From: DASXZH01 sp036502005
Lineage (GTDB): Bacteria > Armatimonadota > Fimbriimonadia > Fimbriimonadales > Fimbriimonadaceae
Reading direction: 5' to 3'
DNA: 64,000 nt
Assembly: GCA_036502005.1 (NCBI GenBank)
Contig: DASXZH010000097.1
Coordinates: 93,677 to 157,676, forward strand
The notes under the pieces are model-generated. The model was not told the origin of the DNA and did not search any database. It saw only the letters and a list, made by a program, of their open reading frames with translations. Below are positions 8,781 to 17,783 of the stretch, one piece after another (position 1 is the stretch's first letter; each line of letters begins with the position of its first letter). Both the position numbers and the translations under genes were made by a program.

Positions 8781-11777
8781 CTAGTCCGCAGAATTTAACG
8801 TGAATTCTTTTGCCTTGGCGAGCCATTCGCTTTGCGAAATATGTTGCGCCCGCACGGGCCGCTTATGATCCCGTTCGATCAATGTCGCATATTTTTCGGC
8901 ATCGTCAGCTAGCTTCAAAGAAACGCTCCGAGGCAAGCTTTTGACGAACGCAAGTGCGGTACAGCCCTCTTCTAACTTTCCTGATTCAACAAAGCAACGA
9001 GCCATTTCAAGCAACGCGAGACCTGCGAAAGCCTTCCTACCTTCTTCAACTGATTTTTTTACAATTTCGGCGCAAGGCCCTATGCCTCGACCGGGCTGCC
9101 CGCACTCGCGAAAAATCAACGCCGAAGTTTTCCAGACATAGAACTGATAAGGCCCAGGGGCCAAGGTAGCCATGAGTCGCTCCGCGCTTTCAACTTGGGA
9201 AAGAGCCCCACTCCTATTTCCCAACTGAAGGTCCAGCCGTGCATTTAGCATCAAATAGTTTAAAACCAACCCTTGATCTTTTATTTGAGATCTAATCTCT
9301 TCAATCCGATTCAAGGTTGCCCGCGCTTCTTCGAATCGTTCTGAAGCAACGTACAAATCGGTAAGGTCCAGCAGCGCATCCGCTTTAAGCTCGTAGACCT
9401 TCGCCTCTTCGCAAGCCTCCACGCGTATGCTCCAAAACTCAATCGCCATTTCGAAATTGGCCTGGCGTCGTCCGTGCGAACCTAACAAACCGGTTAGCTC
9501 GATAATCAAGTCCAAATCACGCGCCTCATTTGCCGAAGCCAGCGCCCCGAGAGCCAGATACTCGAAATCCAAACGAAGCCCCGTTTCGTAATACAGCCTT
9601 GCCAGACTTCCAGCAAACAGCCGGATTGCGCTCCCATCCGAAGCGGCACAGGCATGTTCGATCGCATTCTTCAGGTTTCCAGCTTCTAGCAACAATTTGG
9701 AATTGGCCACCCCCTGGTTTCCGCCATCGTGCTCCTCCCTAATCTCCTTGGCGACCGCCAAAAAGTGACGCATGTGTGCGCCTTTCAATTCGCCAGTAAG
9801 GCTCAAGAGATAGGTAAGTTCGACATACTCCCGAATCGTGTCCAGCATCCGGTAGCGGGTTTTGGAACCCAGTAGCGTTACGCTCAGTAAGCTGTTTTCC
9901 CGCAATCTAGCAACCCCATCGATCAAATCTAAATCTGTTACGACGGCTTCCGCCGCCTCCAAAAAGAACCCGCCCCGAAAGATAGACAGCTTAATGGCCA
10001 AGTCCCTTTCCCATTCGCTGAGCAGATTAAACGAATCGCCAACCACCATTTGCAGGCTAGAATGTCGGCCATCCGTGCGGCGGTTTCGTAAGACCTGGAG
10101 CCTGCGACGCTCAACCTGAGCCGTAAGATCCTCGATGCTCATGTAGCGCAGCTGCGCTGCGCCCAAGATGATGGCCAGCGGAACCCGCTCTAACAAGTCC
10201 ACCAACGCTTGAACTTTGCGCTTCTTATTCTTGAGGGTGCCTTGGGGGACCAGACGCTCCGCGGTTTCCATAAAAAGGGCGGTCGCATCGGAACCCCTGC
10301 GACCGCCGCGAGGCGAAAATGGCCCTAGCGCATATTCGCGCTCAGATTCCAGCCCGAGGATGATCCGGCTTGTTACCAATACTTTCAGGTTTGGGCAGGC
10401 ACCTATCAACTCCGAAATGGCCGGCGCGCTAAAGACCAGCTTTTCGAAACAGTCAAGCAGCAGCAAAATCCTCTTGCCGGAAAGGGCCGATGTTACGGCA
10501 CTCAGACTGGAAAAGGACTCGGCCCCAATAGCTGATCCGATAGCGGCCATGAGTTCTTCGGGGCCAGAAATCGCTTCACAGTCGATAGCGAAGACGCCAT
10601 CTTCAAAAAATGAAAGGCATTGCCGCGCAGTTTCCCTGGCCAAACGGGTCTTGCCGATTCCTCCAAACCCGGTAACCGTCACCAGCCTAGTCTTAGGTGA
10701 AGTCAAAAGAGACTTCAGCGCGCCAACTTCCGACACGCGGCCGATGAAAGCAAACGGATCATCGGGCAAATTATGCTGCGGCGCTGCCTCTTCTTCGTAG
10801 AACGCGTTTTCGCCAGAAACGATAAGCACGGGAGCAGACCAGTCCGCAAAGGTTCCCGATACAGCCGTTCTCCCCTGATAAACGGCTTCATCGATAAAAA
10901 ACCTTTGAGCCAACGCAGCATAAAAAGCCCGGGAAAACAAGAATGCGCCACTATCCGAAACGGCGTGTCTCATTCCTAAAACGCATGGGACGCCTTCCCG
11001 AGCTAATGTCTCCCCAATCGAACCAACAGAGGCCGTATGGCAACCGCTAAGAACCAAAAGCTGAGTGCCCGCCGCTCGAAGCCATTCTGCCAGCTCATCG
11101 GCATAGATAATAGGGTGCTCGTTCTTACGGGCGCCCTCCAAAATAACGCACCCGCCCGACGGCTTTAGATCGCCATGGCAAATTAGGTGAAGCGCATAAG
11201 GCTTGCGTTCTTCGATCGCGCGTTGAAGCGAGATCGGCGTCGCCCCCGAGAGCAATTCCGATTGAAAACGCGAGCATTCCGGAGCAGCTAGCGCCTTGCA
11301 AACGGCAGAGGCTTCGTTATCGGCTTGGGCCAGAAAAGGATAGGCCGCAGAGGCAGGATTTGCGGCGGCTATGAGCACAGTTTGTGAACTATTAGTGTTC
11401 TCCCAACTCTTCCCCTCAACCCACCGTGAGGGATGAATCCCGGGGTGCAACGCTAATGGGCTTTCAGAATTAGCGCCAAGAAAGGCCAACTCGATTGGCA
11501 AGCTGGCCAACGCGGGTGATATTTCGAGGAGCAGCCTTACCTGGTTTCCAGCGATCGCCCGCTTTTGCAGGAAGCGCAAAACTACATCCGGGAAAAAGGT
11601 ATTGCCAAGCTCGTTATAGACAGCGTTCGATCCGTCGGCGCAAAGCTGCCGCAGGCTTTCGATTTCGGAAAGCGTAAGCTCGCTAGCGCCGGCAATCTGC
11701 TCCTTGCCATCCCCGAGGGTGTAGCAAAGCAGCCCTCCATTCCACTCCAATTTCAGCCGGCATAGGGTTCTCCGCAT
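8781..11777 (-). CDS. CHAT-protease / NB-ARC ATPase / TPR STAND protein
   Basis: 998 residues, three parts. Residues ~130-320 form a CHAT (caspase-like) domain with the catalytic dyad visible: His201 in 'HLICHGD' and Cys246 in 'LVLSGCHTAS'. Residues ~335-640 are a STAND/NB-ARC ATPase: Walker A 'GFGGIGKT' (370-377), Walker B 'RILLLLDCFEKL' (~436-447), sensor 'LVTSRIIL', and the 'LPLAI' segment. The rest is TPR-like helical repeats, probably the sensor. In known STAND proteins ligand binding to the repeats triggers oligomerisation and activates the effector, here a protease. It has no signal peptide, so it is cytoplasmic. The architecture resembles bacterial immune or programmed-death regulators; the trigger and substrate are unknown. 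Confidence 0.9.
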   Translation of the reverse strand: MRRTLCRLKLEWNGGLLCYTLGDGKEQIAGASELTLSEIESLRQLCADGSNAVYNELGNTFFPDVVLRFLQKRAIAGNQVRLLLEISPALASLPIELAFLGANSESPLALHPGIHPSRWVEGKSWENTNSSQTVLIAAANPASAAYPFLAQADNEASAVCKALAAPECSRFQSELLSGATPISLQRAIEERKPYALHLICHGDLKPSGGCVILEGARKNEHPIIYADELAEWLRAAGTQLLVLSGCHTASVGSIGETLAREGVPCVLGMRHAVSDSGAFLFSRAFYAALAQRFFIDEAVYQGRTAVSGTFADWSAPVLIVSGENAFYEEEAAPQHNLPDDPFAFIGRVSEVGALKSLLTSPKTRLVTVTGFGGIGKTRLARETARQCLSFFEDGVFAIDCEAISGPEELMAAIGSAIGAESFSSLSAVTSALSGKRILLLLDCFEKLVFSAPAISELIGACPNLKVLVTSRIILGLESEREYALGPFSPRGGRRGSDATALFMETAERLVPQGTLKNKKRKVQALVDLLERVPLAIILGAAQLRYMSIEDLTAQVERRRLQVLRNRRTDGRHSSLQMVVGDSFNLLSEWERDLAIKLSIFRGGFFLEAAEAVVTDLDLIDGVARLRENSLLSVTLLGSKTRYRMLDTIREYVELTYLLSLTGELKGAHMRHFLAVAKEIREEHDGGNQGVANSKLLLEAGNLKNAIEHACAASDGSAIRLFAGSLARLYYETGLRLDFEYLALGALASANEARDLDLIIELTGLLGSHGRRQANFEMAIEFWSIRVEACEEAKVYELKADALLDLTDLYVASERFEEARATLNRIEEIRSQIKDQGLVLNYLMLNARLDLQLGNRSGALSQVESAERLMATLAPGPYQFYVWKTSALIFRECGQPGRGIGPCAEIVKKSVEEGRKAFAGLALLEMARCFVESGKLEEGCTALAFVKSLPRSVSLKLADDAEKYATLIERDHKRPVRAQHISQSEWLAKAKEFTLNSAD

Positions 11778-11797
11778 CTGCCACCTAAGGTCTTGTT

Positions 11798-11803
11798 ATT
11801 ATA
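11798..11803 (-). promoter_or_regulatory. -10 box upstream of the CHAT-STAND gene
   Basis: A consensus TATAAT lies on the minus strand 21 bases upstream of the ATG at 11777. A weak -35 (TGGCAT, 11826-11821) stands 17 bases further up. AGGTGG just before the ATG would be the ribosome site. Confidence 0.4.
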
Positions 11804-11839
11804 GGGCAAAAGGACTTTGGATGCCAGCCGATCCCTGGC

Positions 11840-12568
11840 TTACCAGGGAATAACGCCGTCTTCGTCTTGAAAAGAGCCGGTTGGGCCGTCGTCCGGAAGT
11901 GTCGCAAGCCGTACGACTATCGCGGCCGCTTGCTGAACCGTTCGCGTGCCTCTGTGTTGATTTAGGTCTGTTGCCGTAAATCCTGGATCCGCCGCATTTA
12001 CCTTAATCCCTTCTTCCCTAAGCTCCTTCGCGTAGGCAACCGTTATGGCATTGAGAGCCGATTTTGAAGACTGATAAGGCATGAAGTTGCGGCTGCCGTA
12101 CTGAGAATCCGGATCGTTGGCGAGCGTGATGGAGCCCAAACCGCTCGACATGTTGACAATGCGACCCGAGGGCGACTTCTTAAGCAATGGAAGCATCGCA
12201 TTGGTCACAGCTACGACGCCAAACACATTCGTCGCGTAAACGTTTAGCATCGTTTCGGTCGTCACTTCGCTGGGAATAAAAGATCCGGTTCCGGTAATGC
12301 CGGCGTTGTTGACCAGGATGTCGAGACTTCCAAATTGCTTGGCAATAAAATTAGCCGCCGCGTCTATAGTCGCCTGTTCGGTCACATCAAGGTTCACATA
12401 GACCGCGGTCACGCCGTAACCAGATAGCTGGGAAACGGCTTCCTTTCCGCGGGCCTCATCGCGCGCCGCAACAAGCACCGTAATCCCAAGTTCGCCGAGT
12501 TCCTTTGCGATTTCGAATCCAATGCCCTTGTTCGCACCCGTGATTAGTGCGGTCTTCTGAGTCGTCAT
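11840..12568 (-). CDS. SDR-family NAD(P)-dependent oxidoreductase
   Basis: 242 residues, the usual size for a classical short-chain dehydrogenase. Visible motifs: cofactor-binding 'TGANKGIG' (residues 10-17), 'NNAG', catalytic Ser in 'IVNMSSGLGS', and the Tyr-x3-Lys pair in 'YQSSKSALN'. The sequence is close to carbonyl-reductase-like SDRs ('ALITGANKGIGFEIAKEL') that prefer NADPH, but the substrate cannot be named. It stands alone: the CHAT gene upstream on the map reads away from it and the next gene is 300 bases off. Confidence 0.9.
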   Translation of the reverse strand: MTTQKTALITGANKGIGFEIAKELGELGITVLVAARDEARGKEAVSQLSGYGVTAVYVNLDVTEQATIDAAANFIAKQFGSLDILVNNAGITGTGSFIPSEVTTETMLNVYATNVFGVVAVTNAMLPLLKKSPSGRIVNMSSGLGSITLANDPDSQYGSRNFMPYQSSKSALNAITVAYAKELREEGIKVNAADPGFTATDLNQHRGTRTVQQAAAIVVRLATLPDDGPTGSFQDEDGVIPW

Positions 12569-12694
12569 TCCCTTTACATACGTGTTAACCGTGAGATGCT
12601 CAAATAAATTGCAGTCGATTTGATGTGGCTATAATGTCCTCGATTCGCAACGGCACATCCGTTGGATAAGGAAACTTTGGGGTTTCCGCAACTA

Positions 12695-12823
12695 CAAATC
12701 TCTCCCGGAAGGAGAGGTGGTGTCGAATCCATTCGGAGGGGGCTCAGAGGGAAACCTGACCGATGGAGTGTGCGGTCTGGTGCCCCTTTACGTGAGGTGA
12801 GTCCGCGAACCGGGAGAGGCGCG
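12695..12823. repeat. 129-bp dispersed structured repeat, copy 1
   Basis: Ends are CTCTCCCGG and CCGGGAGAG, a 9-bp inverted repeat. The element matches 59373-59501 at all but four of 129 positions, in the same orientation. It lies in the gap 12569-12870 between two minus-strand genes; I see nothing else in that gap. It has no open frame that would explain the conservation, and a transposase is absent. Confidence 0.85.
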
Positions 12824-12870
12824 GGTAACAAGCCCTATGAAAATAGCCTACTGTTAACGCCCTGTCCCCT

Positions 12871-13578
12871 TCAACGGCCCACCCCATCCGGCGACTCATA
12901 AGTCTTTCCAATCACGTCCAGCAAGCTCAATATCCCCGCGTAGTTTTTGCCCCTGCAACTCGGATCGTGATGCCTTCGATGCAAGCTGGGACTTGCCACA
13001 ACTTTGGAGAACCAGCCCCAATCTAGTCGCAAGTTGGAGTGCAGCAGTACCGTGTACAGCCGTTCCAAGATCACAAACAAGGCGATAGATCGAAGGTCGA
13101 TCCCGAGGATCATGGCTGGCAGGTTAGCCCCCACAATAATAAGCAAGAAATCCACCGGGTGCTGCCTGGAGCTAGCGCTCCACGTCATGTCCACCACCGT
13201 ATGGTGAACGCGGTGAAACTGCCACAAGAACTTCCACTTGTGAGCCAGGCGGTGAACCAAGTACACCCAAATCTCGGCCATCAGCAAAGCGGCCGTGACC
13301 TGCAGCCAAAAGGGCTGGCCCTTAACAAATAAAAGCAAAGACTGAGGCATGAGGCCCCGTAAAAGAAAGGCCAACTCAAAGACAATTCCTGCCCCGATCC
13401 ATAGCCCATACGATTGGTAAAACCACAGATAGGCAAGGTCTTTCAGAGTCGGCCTTGCCGCCTTGTCCCCTTCCAGAAGCTCTTCTAAGGGCCAAAACAG
13501 CAAGGCGCTAACAGCGACAAAAATGAGGCCACTTGCGAAAACAACTCCCGCAAGCTGCAACAGATTTTGCGAAGGCAT
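12871..13578 (-). CDS. Sterol desaturase / fatty acid hydroxylase family membrane enzyme
   Basis: 235 residues with several hydrophobic helices and the three-histidine-box pattern of the non-haem di-iron FA_hydroxylase family: 'HRLAH', 'HRVHH' and 'HRRHH', with a further His in 'LLHSNLRLDWG'. Members hydroxylate or desaturate lipids in the membrane; the bacterial substrate is unknown. The ATG overlaps the stop of the upstream small membrane protein as TAATG, so the two are translationally coupled. Confidence 0.88.
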   Translation of the reverse strand: MPSQNLLQLAGVVFASGLIFVAVSALLFWPLEELLEGDKAARPTLKDLAYLWFYQSYGLWIGAGIVFELAFLLRGLMPQSLLLFVKGQPFWLQVTAALLMAEIWVYLVHRLAHKWKFLWQFHRVHHTVVDMTWSASSRQHPVDFLLIIVGANLPAMILGIDLRSIALFVILERLYTVLLHSNLRLDWGWFSKVVASPSLHRRHHDPSCRGKNYAGILSLLDVIGKTYESPDGVGR

Positions 13579-13829
13579 TAGTATCCGGCGAGAGCGCCGC
13601 CGCCCGCTTGGGCAACCATCGGGTACGCGACCGCCAATACTGCCGCCCCAATCAGGATCAAAGTGATAACGACGATAAGCTGCTTTCGCACGCTGGCTTT
13701 GGGTTTACGAGAGTTGTTCATGCCCTGTTGACGACCTTGGATGCGACCTTCGTTCTTACTTAGATCTTCGGCGGCGCGATCTTGGGCCAAAATCCCTATA
13801 AATGACGGGGATTTCGGAAGCCCATTCAA
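13578..13829 (-). CDS. Small single-helix membrane protein coupled to the sterol-desaturase-like gene
   Basis: Up to 83 residues from TTG 13829, or 47 residues from ATG 13721 (MNNSRKPKASVRKQ...). One clear transmembrane helix 'LIVVITLILIGAAVLAVAYP' follows a basic segment, so the N-terminus is probably inside. The C-terminal tail is short and glycine-rich. The stop overlaps the ATG of the next gene, suggesting a shared job in the membrane. Family not recognised. Neither start has a convincing ribosome site; GGTGGGGG before the TTG is the better one. Confidence 0.6.
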   Translation of the reverse strand: MNGLPKSPSFIGILAQDRAAEDLSKNEGRIQGRQQGMNNSRKPKASVRKQLIVVITLILIGAAVLAVAYPMVAQAGGGALAGY

Positions 13830-14019
13830 ATGCCCCCACCGTCAAGTTTAGGCTCAAATCGTATACCGCAAGCGTTGCCCTTAGTCTGTTGTTAACAAAA
13901 GCGCTTATTTTATAACTGTCAATCCACTATGATTGCGTTACAATAACTTCTCAGGCCATCGGGCCACTAAGAAACGTTTCGGCCAATGCTCACCGCCGAG
14001 ATGGGGGAGTTTCGCCGGT

Positions 14020-16458
14020 ATGTCTAAGAGAATTTCTAGCCGATTTTGGATGCGTGGCGTCGCATGTTCCGTCGTTTTATCTGCCGCTTTGTCGTTCGCT
14101 GGCGACCACAAAACACAAAACTCCTTTACTATCCCGGGCTGGAATGTTACTGTAACTGCGCCTGTTTTGCAAGTGCATAAATCACCTAACTCGGCGGACA
14201 TTTCCGACTTACGCGGACTCCTTGCATCCACAGAACCCTCTATTGCTTTCCGACAGGGTTCTGGCCCAACAGGACCTACCGGGCCGACGGGTCCTACTGG
14301 ACCGACGGGGCCAACCGGACCGACCGGTCCCAAGGGCGCGACGGGAGCAACCGGGCCAACGGGCGCCACCGGGGCTAAAGGTGCAACTGGCGCAACTGGC
14401 GCAATAGGACCGATTGGACCAATGGGAGCCACAGGCCCGATGGGACCGACTGGCGCTGCAGGCGCAAAAGGCGCGACGGGCAATACAGGCGCAACGGGGC
14501 CCGCAGGAATTGCAGGCGCGAAAGGTGCAACAGGCAATACTGGTGCCACAGGCGCGACAGGTCCTGCAGGAGCAGCCGGTGCAAAAGGGGCAACTGGAGC
14601 GACTGGCACCACTGGAGCAATTGGGCCAATTGGTCCGATTGGTGCAACTGGCCCCATGGGACCGACAGGACCCACCGGCGCTACGGGAACTGCCGGAGCT
14701 AAGGGCGCAACCGGAAATACAGGCGCTACAGGAGCGACCGGTCCCGCAGGAGCATCCGGCGCGAAGGGAGCAACAGGCAATACAGGACCCGCCGGACCCA
14801 CCGGCGCAGCCGGTGCTAAAGGGGCAACTGGAGCGACAGGCAATACAGGTGCCTCTGGACCTATCGGCCCCACTGGCGCAACGGGTGCCGCAGGTGCGAA
14901 AGGCGCAACAGGTAACACAGGTGCCTCTGGAGCAACAGGCCCCGCAGGCGCAACAGGCCCCGCAGGCGCAACAGGTGCCGCCGGTGCGAAAGGGGCAACA
15001 GGTAGCACGGGTTCAACTGGTCCTGCGGGAGCAACCGGCGCGACGGGAGCCGCAGGCGTTAAGGGAACAACCGGAGCCACAGGTTCTGTTGGCCCCGTCG
15101 GACCAATGGGGGCAACCGGACCACAAGGTCCCCAGGGAATAGCCGGTCCTGCCGGTGCAACCGGTGCGACGGGAGCCGCCGGCGCCAAAGGAGCTACAGG
15201 AGCGACCGGTTCCATCGGCCCGGTCGGACCAATGGGTGCAACTGGTCCCGCAGGTGCTACAGGGGCCGCAGGCCCAACGGGTGCAACAGGCGCCGCTGGG
15301 GCAAAGGGTGCGACAGGAGCTACCGGTGCAATCGGCGCAACAGGACCTCAGGGTCCTCAAGGAGTAGCAGGCCCAACGGGTGCAACAGGAGCCGCGGGCG
15401 CAAAGGGCGCCACTGGAGCTAATGGTGCCACGGGAGCAACTGGCGCAATCGGCCCAGTCGGACCGATGGGGGCAACGGGACCACAAGGCCCTCAAGGAGT
15501 AGCAGGTGCCACCGGTTCTACCGGATCGCAAGGTCCCGCTGGAGCCACAGGCGCAACCGGAGCAACAGGGGCCGCGGGTGCAAAAGGCGCCACCGGTGCT
15601 AACGGTTCTACAGGAGCAACTGGTTCAGTCGGACCGATGGGTGCAACCGGACCCCAAGGTCCCGCAGGAGCAACAGGTGCAACCGGGCCGCAAGGTCCCA
15701 TTGGCGCCACTGGTGCAACCGGCTCGGTCGGGCCCGTCGGCCCGGTCGGAGCAACCGGTCCCAGCGGTGCCCAAGGCGTCGCCGGGCCTTCGGGTCCCGT
15801 AGGCCCTACGGGAGCAAGCGGAGCGGTTGGCCAGATAGGCCCAATGGGTGCCACCGGCCCAACGGGACCGATCGGTCCCACGGGAAATACTGGCTCAATC
15901 GGCCCAGTAGGCCCGATCGGAGCAACTGGCCCCGTAGGCGCCACAGGGCCCACAGGACCCACTGGACCAACTGGCGCAACCGGCCCACAAGGAGCCACCG
16001 GACCTAACGGGGTCACGGGGCCTGTAGGTCCCACCGGCCAAAACGGCTATCCAGGGCCAGAAGGCCCGACCGGCCCAGCAGGACCACAAGGCCCCACCGG
16101 CGATTCCGGAAGCACGTCAACGAACTGGGCCTTCAATCAAACGGATCAAATCTCGGGAGACCCAGAAGCGACTCCAAGCTTTAGCGTGGCGGCAGGCACC
16201 TTTTTCGTTGTCCGTATTCATCTGCATAACGCGTCCCTAGCTAACGATTATTTCCCAGGCCTCTACATTACCTACAGTCTTCCTAATAATGAACTCACCG
16301 TTATGAGCCCGATTGACCTTATCACTAACTCTGATAGTGCCGATTACGAATTTTTTGGCTATTCGACTACAGCCGGAACCGTAAACGTCCAAATCGAATT
16401 GGACGGCACGACTACGGAGCTAAGCGCAGACGAGGTCAACGTGCAAATATTGAAATGA
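14020..16458 (+). CDS. Secreted collagen-like protein with Gly-X-Y repeats
   Basis: 812 residues from the ATG at 14020, preceded by GGGGGAG; a longer TTG frame begins at 13933. A signal peptide (basic start, 'GVACSVVLSAALSFAG') is followed by ~50 unique residues. Then come about 205 uninterrupted Gly-X-Y triplets (roughly 14263-16107), dominated by GPT, GAT, GPA, GAK and GPM. A C-terminal globular domain of ~113 residues starts at 'STNWAFNQTD'. Bacterial collagens form stable triple helices without hydroxyproline; the Lys in GAK triplets could help interchain pairing. The C-terminal domain may act as trimeriser or head, as in BclA-type proteins (inferred). No LPXTG or anchor is seen. The long minus-strand frames here are antisense shadows of the repeat. 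Confidence 0.9.
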   Translation: MSKRISSRFWMRGVACSVVLSAALSFAGDHKTQNSFTIPGWNVTVTAPVLQVHKSPNSADISDLRGLLASTEPSIAFRQGSGPTGPTGPTGPTGPTGPTGPTGPKGATGATGPTGATGAKGATGATGAIGPIGPMGATGPMGPTGAAGAKGATGNTGATGPAGIAGAKGATGNTGATGATGPAGAAGAKGATGATGTTGAIGPIGPIGATGPMGPTGPTGATGTAGAKGATGNTGATGATGPAGASGAKGATGNTGPAGPTGAAGAKGATGATGNTGASGPIGPTGATGAAGAKGATGNTGASGATGPAGATGPAGATGAAGAKGATGSTGSTGPAGATGATGAAGVKGTTGATGSVGPVGPMGATGPQGPQGIAGPAGATGATGAAGAKGATGATGSIGPVGPMGATGPAGATGAAGPTGATGAAGAKGATGATGAIGATGPQGPQGVAGPTGATGAAGAKGATGANGATGATGAIGPVGPMGATGPQGPQGVAGATGSTGSQGPAGATGATGATGAAGAKGATGANGSTGATGSVGPMGATGPQGPAGATGATGPQGPIGATGATGSVGPVGPVGATGPSGAQGVAGPSGPVGPTGASGAVGQIGPMGATGPTGPIGPTGNTGSIGPVGPIGATGPVGATGPTGPTGPTGATGPQGATGPNGVTGPVGPTGQNGYPGPEGPTGPAGPQGPTGDSGSTSTNWAFNQTDQISGDPEATPSFSVAAGTFFVVRIHLHNASLANDYFPGLYITYSLPNNELTVMSPIDLITNSDSADYEFFGYSTTAGTVNVQIELDGTTTELSADEVNVQILK

Positions 16459-17351
16459 CCCGTTAGTTGGAAGACACTCTTTAGTTGCCACCCGAGGAGG
16501 GCTGAGACTGATCCTGCGGAGGGTTCTGTTGCTGGCCAGCTCCCGATTGAGCGTCGGAGTTCTGAATCTTGCTGGTTTGCATTCTGCTGCTGGTCTTGCT
16601 GAGGGGCTACAGGCGCGGGGTTCGGCTGCACGATGACGGGGGCAGGAACGGGGACTGGATTTGGCGCTTTCGGGGGCTCCGATTTCATCTTAATAACGGC
16701 CAGCGGGGTGGTTTTGGCATTGAGACGAGATGCAACAAGCTTGGCGAGGGCAATGCCCGCTTGCTTCAGGGTCGTTCCCTTACGCGCGAAAGGCGGATCG
16801 ATGCAGAAGAGCACATCCCCCTTCTTCACATAGATCTTGTCCCCGTAGGTGGTAATTCCTTTTTGGAGACTGTTCTCGGCGACCCAGATAGCGGAGTCGC
16901 CGATGCCCGGCACCGGTTCTAGAATCGGCATCACCGTTTCCTTGTCATCCAGCACCCTTTCTTTCATCTCAGTGGCTTTATCGTAATCCTCTTGGGTCAT
17001 GAAGCTCAGGTCAAAGCCGCCAAGCCCTCCGCTCACTCCTTCGGCAGTGTCTTCACTGCCGCTTACCGAGATATAGCAATCGGTTTGTGGGGCTCCATCA
17101 TCTCCGAGAATGTGGGTTGCGGGGCTTTTGGAGTCGACCCCGTACCCTGTCGCATCCGCTATCTCTTTGTTGGTCAGGTAGGAGCAAACGTCAGCGGGGT
17201 TGAGCTTGAGGACATCATCTTGTTTGACCATTGGGACCGCGTGAGCTCGGAAGCATCCGCAGAGGGCCATCGCCGTTATGGCCGAAACGACCATCCGAAT
17301 ACCCCGCGTCAAGCGGGGCGATTTATCACTTTTTCGAGCCTCTAGTGCCAT
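16359..17351 (-). CDS. Lipoprotein with Pro/Gln-rich tail, apparent 3' frameshift
   Basis: The frame is open for 330 codons. The N-terminus contains a lipoprotein-type signal (GIRMVVSAITAMALCGC); a TTG at 17312 would give a more typical signal length than the ATG at 17351. The middle has a Cys-containing domain of ~190 residues ('LNPADVCSYLTNKEIADATG', 'VPGIGDSAIWVAENS') resembling DUF3558-like lipoproteins, but the assignment is weak. After the tail '...PQQDQQQNANQQ' the frame runs antisense through the 3' end of the collagen gene. In the +1 frame the tail continues naturally as Gln/Ser/Pro/Gly-rich residues ending '...PSSGGN' at a stop at 16481-16483, clear of the collagen gene. A one-base indel around 16530-16575 is therefore likely. 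Confidence 0.7.
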   Translation of the reverse strand: MALEARKSDKSPRLTRGIRMVVSAITAMALCGCFRAHAVPMVKQDDVLKLNPADVCSYLTNKEIADATGYGVDSKSPATHILGDDGAPQTDCYISVSGSEDTAEGVSGGLGGFDLSFMTQEDYDKATEMKERVLDDKETVMPILEPVPGIGDSAIWVAENSLQKGITTYGDKIYVKKGDVLFCIDPPFARKGTTLKQAGIALAKLVASRLNAKTTPLAVIKMKSEPPKAPNPVPVPAPVIVQPNPAPVAPQQDQQQNANQQDSELRRSIGSWPATEPSAGSVSALLGWQLKSVFQLTGHFNICTLTSSALSSVVVPSNSIWTFTVPAVVE

Positions 17352-17470
17352 GTTACAAAGACAGCTAAAACATTGCGTTTGGCGTTTGAAATGGGACTAT
17401 TGGCGTTCAGCCTTAATATTTGGATCATTCCTTCCCCCCATTCGACATTCGAGCATTCCCAGCCCTTCCC

Positions 17471-17540
17471 AATCGACAATCGAGAATCGAGAATCGAGAA
17501 TCGAGAATCGAGAATCGAGAATCGAGAATCGAGAATCGAA
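17471..17540. repeat. Heptad tandem array (AATCGAG)
   Basis: Ten consecutive 7-base units: AATCGAC, eight perfect AATCGAG copies (17478-17533), AATCGAA. It is one of several 7-base arrays in the window. Confidence 0.95.
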
Positions 17541-17562
17541 AATCCCTCGGGGGTTACGATAG

Positions 17563-17783
17563 GCCGTCGCGACTAGCGACCCGATATCAAATTCTCCGAT
17601 CGACATTCGAAAATCGAAAATAAGGTGGTGCCCCTATATGTGAGGGCGCAAAGTCGCGTCATCCAACCCAGATAACTCTCGTCGCGGCCCAAGACTGCGC
17701 ACCGAACGGAGGGGGAACCAGCGAAGCTGGAGGGGGTGGTAATTGGGCCGTCGCGACTAGCGACTCGATATCAAATTCCCCAT
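17563..17783. repeat. Direct repeat pair around a 145-bp spacer
   Basis: The block GGCCGTCGCGACTAGCGACYCGATATCAAATTC occurs at 17563 and again at 17746, each followed by TTCGA-type heptads. The spacer contains 'GGTGGTGCCCCTATATGTGAGGG', which resembles part of the 129-bp element. Confidence 0.75.

Noticed and set aside
13938..15215. 425-codon minus-strand frame rich in Pro/Ala/Val
   Set aside because: It is the antisense of the Gly-X-Y repeat; period-9 composition without stops is expected there. The plus frame has a signal peptide, full repeat and C-terminal domain.
17471..17540. Possible CRISPR array
   Set aside because: Units are 7 bases with no spacers, and no cas genes are present anywhere in the window.
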